From Patescibacteria group bacterium (GTDB lineage: Bacteria > Patescibacteriota > Microgenomatia > Levybacterales > UBA12049): a DNA stretch of 15,726 nucleotides. Below are positions 1-6,294 of this stretch, one piece after another. The stretch lies in contig JAHIGH010000035.1 of the NCBI GenBank assembly GCA_018900295.1, forward strand, positions 1-15,726, read 5' to 3'. Below the pieces are notes generated by a model. The model made no database searches. It saw only the letters and a list, made by a program, of their open reading frames with translations, and was not told the DNA's origin. Numbering within the stretch: position 1 is the stretch's first letter; each line of letters opens with the position of its first letter. The translations under genes were made by a program, and so were the position numbers.

Positions 1-2
1 CA

Positions 3-137
3 ATTCATCAAACAATGTATTATTACAATAATAAAAGAAGACATACATCATTAAATATGAGTCCGGTGCAATTTAGGAAAAATTACTATATTAAAAAGGA
101 AGCTTCTGTGCGTTTGTCTAAAGAAATGGGTACTTGA
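3..137 (+). CDS. C-terminal end of an IS3-type (rve) transposase, partial at the window edge
   Basis: Frame 3 is open from the left edge to a TGA at 135-137, giving 44 residues that end in EMGT. Near its start it reads YYYNNKRRHTSLNMSPVQF. This matches the conserved C-terminal end of DDE/rve integrase domains of IS3-family transposases, whose usual pattern is a YNnkR.H.sL..sPvqf segment. The catalytic D, D and E residues would lie upstream, outside the window, so I cannot tell whether the element is intact. The last 20 bases overlap the 3' end of the opposite-strand hypothetical gene at 118-558. The right end of the insertion sequence therefore probably lies inside or just beside that gene. 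No terminal inverted repeat could be identified because the left end is not visible. Confidence 0.7.
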   Translation: MHQTMYYYNNKRRHTSLNMSPVQFRKNYYIKKEASVRLSKEMGT

Positions 138-558
138 CATAATCGCAAGACTCCGGCGATTCACCAGTCAATTCACTAACTTCCGATATGACTTTAGTAA
201 AATTATTTTTTATCATATCCAGTTGTTTTTTATCTTCTTCGCCAAGCAAATGCAGCTCTTCCATAGCTGAAAGTTTTCTTTTGCTCAATATTAATTCAAG
301 TGTTCCTTCCTTTTTATGCTCCGTTTTGTACTCTGCCCAAAAGAAGCTATAATCATATTTTTTTTCTGCCCCCAAAATTTTATCTACAGCTTCTTCTTCA
401 GAAATTCCGGAGTTTGCCTCCTTTACCTTTGAAATAAAATCCTTATATTTTAATTTTATTTTTTCAGGCATAGATTTGACGTTCTCTGGAAATATCTTAC
501 CAGCCAAAGATTTCTCTACGGAGTTTTCCTTCTTAAATTCGTATTCTACTGTTTCCAT
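118..558 (-). CDS. hypothetical charged, probably helical protein, 146 aa
   Basis: I do not recognise a family. The 146-residue product is rich in Lys and Glu, has no hydrophobic membrane segment or signal peptide, and has a single Cys near the C-terminus (residue 139). Runs such as EEEAVDKILGAEKK and EELHLLGEEDKKQL suggest a mostly alpha-helical cytoplasmic protein. The start is the ATG at 556-558. There is no Shine-Dalgarno sequence, but a TATAAT box lies about 26 nt upstream. Its 3' end overlaps the transposase reading frame at 3-137. The last residues (CDYVKYPFL) could therefore be insertion-sequence-derived, and the protein may be a truncated or re-ended version of a longer one. Base composition is AT-rich, unlike the neighbouring ATPase gene. 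Confidence 0.6.
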   Translation of the reverse strand: METVEYEFKKENSVEKSLAGKIFPENVKSMPEKIKLKYKDFISKVKEANSGISEEEAVDKILGAEKKYDYSFFWAEYKTEHKKEGTLELILSKRKLSAMEELHLLGEEDKKQLDMIKNNFTKVISEVSELTGESPESCDYVKYPFL

Positions 559-584
559 AAAAAGTTGAATTATTATTTATCCTT

Positions 585-590
585 ATTATA
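585..590 (-). promoter_or_regulatory. -10 box (TATAAT) for the 146-aa hypothetical gene
   Basis: On the minus strand TATAAT is a perfect -10 hexamer about 26 nt upstream of the ATG at 558, implying a leader of about 20 nt. No convincing -35 box lies at 16-18 nt. The assignment rests on the hexamer and its position only. Confidence 0.35.
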
Positions 591-612
591 TACAAAAATT
601 TATATCTACTGG

Positions 613-632
613 ATTCCCGCGTTCGCGGGAAT
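613..632. repeat. perfect palindromic repeat ATTCCCGCG-TT-CGCGGGAAT
   Basis: This palindrome has 9-bp perfect arms and a 2-nt centre, and is flanked by TGG and GACA. It fits the ATTCCC-N8-GGGAAT pattern of the dRS3-type intergenic repeats described in Neisseria and seen as similar sequences in many other genomes. It is much more GC-rich than the surrounding DNA. It lies downstream of the ATPase stop codon, so it could also fold in that transcript, but no U-run follows, so a classical terminator is unlikely. Confidence 0.6.
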
Positions 633-654
633 GACAATAATCTGTATTTAGTGA

Positions 655-3012
655 TTAGTCAAGCAGAAAAAGGCCCCGGAAGAAAGGTGAGCTGTCAACA
701 AAAAGCTGCAAGAGGAAAATAAAAATTACAGTCAGAATAAGGGCAATATTACCCTTTGCCAACGAATGTCTCCCGATTGCCATGACAATTAATAGATGGA
801 AATAAATGAGTAAATTGAATATCGCGCTCCTCGCCTGCGCTTCTGTGTTTACTTTCAGTAAATATGAAAAAAGGAAAAGCAGGAAAAAAGACAGAGAAAA
901 CCCGATAATGCAAATTAATAATATCCTTCTGGGAGCAAGAATGCGTTCGTTTGGATCGCGGGGCTTTTTCCGCAGAACACTTGCGTCCTTACTGCCGATC
1001 GCCAGTGCCAGTGCCGGCAAACTGTCCGTAACCAGATTTATCCACAAAATTTGTGTCGGAACAAAAGGAAAAGGAAGTTGAAAAAGTACAGCCATGAAGA
1101 CCAAAGACAACTCTGCCAGATTACCGGAAAGCAAATAAATAATGGCATTCAAAATATTTTTATAAATAATCCTTCCCTCTTCAACTGCCTTGATAAGCGT
1201 AGCGAAATTGTCATCTGTCAGTACAATATCCGACGCCTCCTTTGCCACATCTGTTCCGCCCTCCCCCATGGCGATACCCACGTTTGCCTGCTCCAAAGCC
1301 AGCGCGTCATTCACTCCGTCTCCGGTCACTCCAACGACAAATCCCATCTTTTGCAGGAGAGTAACTAATCGAAGCTTTTCTTCTGGCCGGGTCCGTGCGA
1401 ATACGCGTATTTTTGTCAGAATTTCAGACAATTCATCATCAGTAAGCGATCTTAGTTGTTCCCCTGTCACCACATCATCATTTTTATCAACCAGTCCGAT
1501 CTCGTGGGCCAGGCTGACTGCTGTAAGTTCATTATCTCCGGTCACCATAGCGACATGTATGCCGGCCCTGTGTGCCTTTTGTACTGCGTCCGCTACTTCC
1601 TTCCGGGGTGGATCATAAAGCCCTAAGAATCCTAAGAAAGTTAAATCCCGCTCAAGACGGCTGCGGCTCAAATGCTCGGAATGTCCGTCAATTTTCACTC
1701 CAAAACCGATAACCCGAAGTCCCTCTTTTGCGAGTTCTTCAAAATGTTTTGTCGCTTCTTGTTCCTCAGCTCGGGTTAGTGTGCTTTTTTGTAAAACAGC
1801 CTCAGGCGCTCCTCGTACAAAAACATAAGTTTTATTAAGTCTCTTACATACGGTTATAATCGTTTTAGTTTTAGAGTCAAAGACATATTCATCAATAACG
1901 CGTTCGTCATCCGCGATAGAAATATTTGGAAATTCCTTTGCCCACAAAAGTAGTGCCCCGTCAGTCCTGTCACCGACGACCTCGTAAGTTTTTCCATCCC
2001 CTTTTTTCACAAGAGCCGCTGTATTACCCAGGATACACCCCTCCACAAGTTTGTCCAGTTTCTCTTTATTAGGGATCCAATATTTTTTAACCCGCATTGC
2101 GTTCTGCGTAAGCGTTCCGGTTTTATCAACAAGAATATATTGTACTGCTCCCAAAGTCTCTATAACCGGCATTTTTCGGACGACTGCGCCCCTCTTTGCC
2201 ATCCGATGCGTTCCCATTGCCAGGGCGATAGTCACAACAGCCGGTAATCCCTCCGGAATAGCTGCGATTCCGATACTTACTCCGACCAAAATAAGAGGAA
2301 GAAGAGATTGATTATGAAAAATACCTATCGGTATAATAAGTAGTCCGGCAATCAGTGCTAAATAGGAAAGCGTCTTTCCCAAAGAATTCATATTCTCTAC
2401 CAATGGTATTTTTGCGGGATGTATAGTTGAAAGGGTATGTGCAATTTGCCCGAATTGCGTGTTTGCTCCGATTGTTTTTACCCGGAACAAGCCATGTCCT
2501 TTTGTGATCAATGTACCTAAAAACACTTCATTTTTTTGCTCTTTATTAACCGGCAAAGATTCCCCTGTAAGGATAGCCTCATCAATCTCAAGGTGATGCA
2601 CCTCAACAAGTTCTCCGTCAGCCGGCACGCGTCCTCCTTCGGAGATGACAACAATATCATCAGGCACCAGGTCTGCTGCCAATATTTTTTGCTCTTTTCC
2701 GCTTCGTATTACCAGCGCTGTCGGGCTGGCGTAATTTTTAAGTTTCTCAAGCGACTTTTGCGCTCTGTATTCCTGAATGAACCCAAAAATCGCGTTGATA
2801 ATGATAATTGCGACAATAAATATACTGTCAAAGTAGCCTCTCAAAAAAAGCGAGAGGAATGCGGCAAGAAATAAAATTCCGTTTATAACAGTAAGAAATT
2901 GTGAGAAAAAAAGCGCGCGTACCGAGAAGGATTGCTGTGACGGAATCTCATTTTTCCCGTATAACTTCCTTCGTTCCGTTACCTCATGAGGAGTAAGTCC
3001 TTGTTCCACCAT
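655..3012 (-). CDS. P2-type cation-transporting ATPase, probably Ca2+ exporting
   Basis: This integral membrane pump uses ATP through a phospho-aspartate intermediate. All hallmark motifs are visible in the 785 residues: N-terminal cation-ATPase region (1-65), TGES actuator loop (149-152), PEGLP in M4 (253-257), DKTGT with phosphorylated Asp296, RGAPE in the nucleotide domain (400-404), TGDN (491-494) and GDGVND (564-569). Ca2+-site residues of the SERCA/SPCA type are present: Glu254 in M4, Asn631 and Glu634 in M5, and Asn659, Thr662 and Asp663 in M6. I see no M8 glutamate, so site I may be incomplete. This points to Ca2+ (or Mn2+) rather than Na+/K+ or heavy metals. At 785 residues it is shorter than the 850-1000 usual in the family, with a compact M7-M10 region ending at GLFLLD. 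The start is ATG with no Shine-Dalgarno. The gene follows comM in the same direction after 148 bp of repeat DNA. Confidence 0.9.
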   Translation of the reverse strand: MVEQGLTPHEVTERRKLYGKNEIPSQQSFSVRALFFSQFLTVINGILFLAAFLSLFLRGYFDSIFIVAIIIINAIFGFIQEYRAQKSLEKLKNYASPTALVIRSGKEQKILAADLVPDDIVVISEGGRVPADGELVEVHHLEIDEAILTGESLPVNKEQKNEVFLGTLITKGHGLFRVKTIGANTQFGQIAHTLSTIHPAKIPLVENMNSLGKTLSYLALIAGLLIIPIGIFHNQSLLPLILVGVSIGIAAIPEGLPAVVTIALAMGTHRMAKRGAVVRKMPVIETLGAVQYILVDKTGTLTQNAMRVKKYWIPNKEKLDKLVEGCILGNTAALVKKGDGKTYEVVGDRTDGALLLWAKEFPNISIADDERVIDEYVFDSKTKTIITVCKRLNKTYVFVRGAPEAVLQKSTLTRAEEQEATKHFEELAKEGLRVIGFGVKIDGHSEHLSRSRLERDLTFLGFLGLYDPPRKEVADAVQKAHRAGIHVAMVTGDNELTAVSLAHEIGLVDKNDDVVTGEQLRSLTDDELSEILTKIRVFARTRPEEKLRLVTLLQKMGFVVGVTGDGVNDALALEQANVGIAMGEGGTDVAKEASDIVLTDDNFATLIKAVEEGRIIYKNILNAIIYLLSGNLAELSLVFMAVLFQLPFPFVPTQILWINLVTDSLPALALAIGSKDASVLRKKPRDPNERILAPRRILLICIIGFSLSFFLLFLFSYLLKVNTEAQARSAIFNLLIYFHLLIVMAIGRHSLAKGNIALILTVIFIFLLQLFVDSSPFFRGLFLLD

Positions 3013-3040
3013 AGATTTATTTAATTATTCGCCTTACGCA

Positions 3041-3116
3041 CCGTCATCCTGAGCGACCCGCCTTGGGCGGGGAGTCGAAGGATCTCTCGCGAATGCGAGA
3101 TCGCACATTTATGCGA
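3041..3116. repeat. intergenic repeat with three successive hairpins
   Basis: The stretch begins GTCATCCTGAGCGA and continues through GAGTCGAAGGATCT, the layout of a GC-rich intergenic repeat common in many bacterial genomes. It contains CCCGCC/GGCGGG (3057-3071, 3-nt loop), TCTCGC/GCGAGA (3085-3100, 4-nt loop) and TCGCA/TGCGA (3101-3116, 6-nt loop). It lies between comM and the ATPase gene, both minus strand. No U-run follows any stem in the direction of transcription, so I call a repeat, not a terminator. Confidence 0.55.
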
Positions 3117-3160
3117 TATCCACCGACTAATAGATGGCAATATTGCATAACAGGAATGAT

Positions 3161-4687
3161 TTATTGCATCTCGAGTTTCGGTCTGTATTGAAGTGCTTCC
3201 GCGATATGATTTGGCTGTATTTCAAAAACTCCTTCCAGGTCTGCAATTGTCCTGCTCATTTTTATCGTTCGATAATACGAGCGGCCGGACAAATGCAGTG
3301 TTTCCAAAGCCCTGCGAAGAAGCGAAAGACATTCGGTTGACAAGGTGCAATATTTTTTAATACTCTTATTTGTTAATTCCGAGTTGGACATAAGGGAAGC
3401 CCCTTCAAATCGCTTAGTTTGAATATCCCGCGCTTTTTGCACCCGTGTTCGCACATCGGCAGAATTTTCTAGAGAATTTGTATCAGAATCAGTCAACTTC
3501 TCAACCTTTACCGCCGGAACATCAATATGAATATCTATGCGGTCAAGCAAAGGCCCTGAAATACGTTTGTGATAGCGCAATATTTGAGAAGGCGTACAAA
3601 TACAAACACGCGTGCTGTCTTGATAATAACCGCATGGGCAGGGATTTTGCGCCGCGACCAGCATGCACTTTGCCGGGAAAACCAATTTCCCTTTTGCTCT
3701 CGAAATTGACACGATACCATCCTCAATAGGCTGCCTCAAGCTTTCCAGGATGTATCTTGGAAATTCGGGAAACTCATCCAGGAACAATACCCCTCTATGT
3801 GCCAGAGTGATCTCTCCCGGCCGCGGATTTGTTCCCCCGCCTATAAGTCCCACTAGGGATGTTGTATGATGCGGTGCGCGGAACGGTCTTCTTTGCACAA
3901 TAGCGTCTTTCCCCAAAACACCTGCAACGCTATATATCTTGGTAACCTCAATCATCTCCTCAAAAGTTAATTTCGGCAAAATTGTGGGAAGTGTACGCGC
4001 AAGTAAGGTTTTTCCGGCGCCCGGCGGTCCTTTAAATAATATATTATGTCCGCCTGCTGCTGCGATTTCCAGAGCCCTCTTTGCCAGATGCTGTCCTTTA
4101 ATGTCTTGCATGTCAAAATCAAAATTCTCAGTAGGGAAGTTAGAGTATTCTATGTTCTCTGTCGGCTGTAATGGTTTCTGGTTTGTATAATGCTGAAAAA
4201 TAGAAAGTAGAGAAGGAGCGGAATAAATAACAACATCACTGACAATCGCTGCTTCTTTTGCGTTCGCTTCAGGTATAAAAAGCTGTTTTATGCCTTTCTC
4301 TTTTGCCAAAATTGCCGCAAGCAACACTCCGGTAATTGATCGTACCCGCCCGTCAAGCGATAATTCACCTGCAAAAAGCGCGTCTTCTATATTTGCCTGC
4401 AATTGCCCTGAAGCGATAAGTATTCCAAGAGCTATTGGCAGGTCATAAGAAGGTCCTTCCTTCGGTAAATCCGCCGGTGCGAGATTCACAGTTATTCTCC
4501 GCGCCGGAAAATCCGCTCCGCTGTTTCGAAGCGCCGACCGCACCCTTTCCTTTGCCTCATCAACCGCCTTATCCGGAAGTCCCACAATAAAAAAATTCGG
4601 CAACCCCTGTGACGCGATATCTACCTCTACCTCAACAGGAACAGCATTTAACCCCACAATCGCCGCAGACAAAACCCTCGCTAGCAT
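3161..4687 (-). CDS. comM: Mg-chelatase-like AAA+ ATPase ComM/YifB
   Basis: ComM is a hexameric DNA helicase that promotes branch migration during natural transformation in Vibrio and Haemophilus. The 508-residue length matches the family. An N-terminal ChlI/ribosomal-S5-like domain (about 1-180, with GLPDKAVDEAKERVRSALRN at 36-55) is followed by an AAA+ module with Walker A GPPGAGKT (220-227) and Walker B VLFLDE (300-305). A cysteine cluster lies at 350, 352, 362 and 364. The C-terminal Mg-chelatase lid domain (about 410-508) contains the typical LSGRSYYRTIKMSRTIADL segment. The ATG at 4685-4687 is preceded by an extended -10 box 8 nt upstream, so the mRNA is probably nearly leaderless. A decayed second copy of its 5' half, including the upstream DNA, lies at 11405-12074. 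Presence of comM suggests DNA uptake or recombination, but no other competence gene is in view. Confidence 0.95.
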   Translation of the reverse strand: MLARVLSAAIVGLNAVPVEVEVDIASQGLPNFFIVGLPDKAVDEAKERVRSALRNSGADFPARRITVNLAPADLPKEGPSYDLPIALGILIASGQLQANIEDALFAGELSLDGRVRSITGVLLAAILAKEKGIKQLFIPEANAKEAAIVSDVVIYSAPSLLSIFQHYTNQKPLQPTENIEYSNFPTENFDFDMQDIKGQHLAKRALEIAAAGGHNILFKGPPGAGKTLLARTLPTILPKLTFEEMIEVTKIYSVAGVLGKDAIVQRRPFRAPHHTTSLVGLIGGGTNPRPGEITLAHRGVLFLDEFPEFPRYILESLRQPIEDGIVSISRAKGKLVFPAKCMLVAAQNPCPCGYYQDSTRVCICTPSQILRYHKRISGPLLDRIDIHIDVPAVKVEKLTDSDTNSLENSADVRTRVQKARDIQTKRFEGASLMSNSELTNKSIKKYCTLSTECLSLLRRALETLHLSGRSYYRTIKMSRTIADLEGVFEIQPNHIAEALQYRPKLEMQ

Positions 4688-4695
4688 ATATATCT

Positions 4696-4704
4696 ATCAT
4701 AGCA
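4696..4704 (-). promoter_or_regulatory. extended -10 promoter of comM (TGCTATGAT)
   Basis: On the minus strand TGC precedes TATGAT, giving a TGn-extended -10 element. Only 8 nt separate it from the ATG, so transcription should begin within about 2 nt of the start codon. There is no recognisable -35 box. The same element is kept at the same distance in the decayed comM copy (12083-12091), which supports it as functional before duplication. Confidence 0.55.
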
Positions 4705-4735
4705 AATTTTATTACTATATTTTTTAGACCTCTCG

Positions 4736-4786
4736 CTTCACAACTTACTTTATAATTTAATCCTCACACTTTACCCTCTTGAATGC
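4736..4786. repeat. degenerate phased repeats upstream of comM
   Basis: Degenerate copies of CTTTACAAC occur at 4736-4744 (CTTCACAAC), 4748-4756 (CTTTATAAT), 4769-4777 (CTTTACCCT) and 4778-4786 (CTTGAATGC). They start 12, 21 and 9 bp apart. The segment aligns with the better-preserved array at 12123-12196, showing that the comM duplication carried its upstream DNA. Confidence 0.4.
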
Positions 4787-4905
4787 ATAATAATTCCTAG
4801 TAGACAAATTCAGAAACAAAATCAAAAATTACAACCAAGATTTCAAAAAATATCGCAGCACTTGTAAACATTAGGCTCACATTTACTTAAAAACCACGCC
4901 TTCTG

Positions 4906-4914
4906 TGGTATACT
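4906..4914 (+). promoter_or_regulatory. extended -10 promoter of the synthetase-like gene (TGGTATACT)
   Basis: TG-G-TATACT is an extended -10 box ending only 4 nt before the ATG at 4919. A start site about 7 nt downstream would fall at or just inside that codon. Either the transcript is leaderless or translation begins at the in-frame ATG at 4949, with a leader of about 28 nt. No good -35 box is visible. Confidence 0.45.
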
Positions 4915-4918
4915 AACT

Positions 4919-6286
4919 ATGGTAAAACATAATTACGCAACAGATCTAATGAGTAAAAAGAAATTGCATCTATATAAAAAATATTATTCTAGAAATTATC
5001 CTGGGAAAATATTAGATAACGTTGATTCTAATCCTGTAAGCACAAAGGGTTCTTTTCGTGAGGTCTTAAAATACTTAGTCGATCAAAAATATATTTTTTT
5101 AACTGAAGACGGTTTCTGCCATTTACTTCCTAAAGGAGTATTCATTCAAGAAGTAATTTCGAAAAAAGCTCAAGAGATGCTTGAAGCTGAGGGAATGCTA
5201 CATTATCGGTTTTCAACTATCTTTCCTGAAACAAAGGACATCTATAAAAACCTCACATCAAAATTTAAGAAACAATTATTTGAAATAGTGGCTGAGAATA
5301 AGAAAATTGGATATTTAAAATATGCATCTGATCCCTTACTTTTTTCTTATTTCTCAAATCGTAAAGTTTACACTACTAGCGGTATATATTCTCCCGATTT
5401 CTGTTTTAGATATTTTCGAACAGGAGAAATGAAGCCCTTGATTCAGCCAAAAGAGTTTTTTATTACAGATTTTCATTGTTTCTGTGAACCAAAACAATTT
5501 GAGACATATGTAAAATTCGCGCTAGTGAACAAGGGGGCGGTTGAATTATTTGTGAAGCCAGAAGATTGGCATTTAAATATAGATGTAAATATAGAATTTT
5601 TTGATAAAAATAAAATATCAATAATCGATATGCTTGATAAAATATCTGTAAACGCAGTAATTAATGTTACTAGCAAAAAAACACATTACTACTCAATCCA
5701 GAATCAGTATATTGTTGAGTATTTTTTAGGCAATGAAACACAATTGGCAAACTTACAATTTGACGAAGAAAATGGCAAGGCATTTAGAATCGAATCTTAT
5801 CAATCGGGCTACCCAGTTAATGTTATTCACGGTTCACTTTTTGGCAGATCGGAAAAAATATTAGCCCTTGTGTTTGGAAAACAGATCGAAGAGAGCAAAA
5901 AAAATCTCACTCGACCCATACTACCCCTTTGGCTATCACCAATAATTATTAGAATAATTCCTATTAAAGAGAATATCTCAATAAGTACCTATATAAAACA
6001 GTTTGAGCAAAAACTAATAGCGTTGAGATCTAGATATGAAATTGATACACGTGAGCTTTCATTGTCAAGGAAAATTTTAGATGCAGAAAAAGATTGGATA
6101 CCTTTTCAGATTATGATAGGTGAGAAGGAATTAAAAAATTCTACCCTATCTATTAGGGACAGAAGTTTAGGTAATGTATATCCTTTATCACTTGACAATT
6201 TTATATCCAAGCTTGCGAATCTTGACGTGGGTAATATTTCCACACAAAATACGCCCTCTATATTTCGGGGTAATGATTTTTATTAA
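4919..6286 (+). CDS. class IIa aminoacyl-tRNA synthetase-like protein (ThrRS/ProRS-type) with degenerate active site
   Basis: This 455-residue protein aligns by eye with the adjacent ThrRS over the catalytic core and anticodon-binding domain, and it lacks TGS and editing domains. A motif-1-like helix (about 66-93, LLPKGVFIQEVISKKAQEML) resembles ThrRS/ProRS. The motif 2 region (163-189, starting FRYFRTGEMKPL) aligns without gaps to ThrRS 307-333. The motif 2 Arg is kept (Arg164), but its partner Glu is Phe166. Of the three ThrRS zinc ligands, His186 and His304 are kept while Cys279 corresponds to Asp138. The motif 3 Arg is Lys313, and the ThrRS FYGPKID segment has no counterpart. Residues 336-432 (PLWLSP onward) form a good HGTP anticodon-binding domain. 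A normal threonylation role is unlikely. A synthetase-derived tRNA-binding or modifying factor (compare HisZ and PoxA in other families) is an inference. The alternative start at 4949 would remove 10 residues. Confidence 0.75.
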   Translation: MVKHNYATDLMSKKKLHLYKKYYSRNYPGKILDNVDSNPVSTKGSFREVLKYLVDQKYIFLTEDGFCHLLPKGVFIQEVISKKAQEMLEAEGMLHYRFSTIFPETKDIYKNLTSKFKKQLFEIVAENKKIGYLKYASDPLLFSYFSNRKVYTTSGIYSPDFCFRYFRTGEMKPLIQPKEFFITDFHCFCEPKQFETYVKFALVNKGAVELFVKPEDWHLNIDVNIEFFDKNKISIIDMLDKISVNAVINVTSKKTHYYSIQNQYIVEYFLGNETQLANLQFDEENGKAFRIESYQSGYPVNVIHGSLFGRSEKILALVFGKQIEESKKNLTRPILPLWLSPIIIRIIPIKENISISTYIKQFEQKLIALRSRYEIDTRELSLSRKILDAEKDWIPFQIMIGEKELKNSTLSIRDRSLGNVYPLSLDNFISKLANLDVGNISTQNTPSIFRGNDFY

Positions 6287-6294
6287 ATAAAAGA

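Noticed and set aside
1190..1618. 142-aa plus-strand frame inside the ATPase gene
   Set aside because: It is antisense to conserved ATPase motifs (TGDN and GDGVND region), Ser/Thr-rich and without family features.
4688..4918. Intergenic region searched for a tRNA or small gene
   Set aside because: There is no cloverleaf-like set of arms and no frame of useful length. Only promoter elements and degenerate repeats were found.
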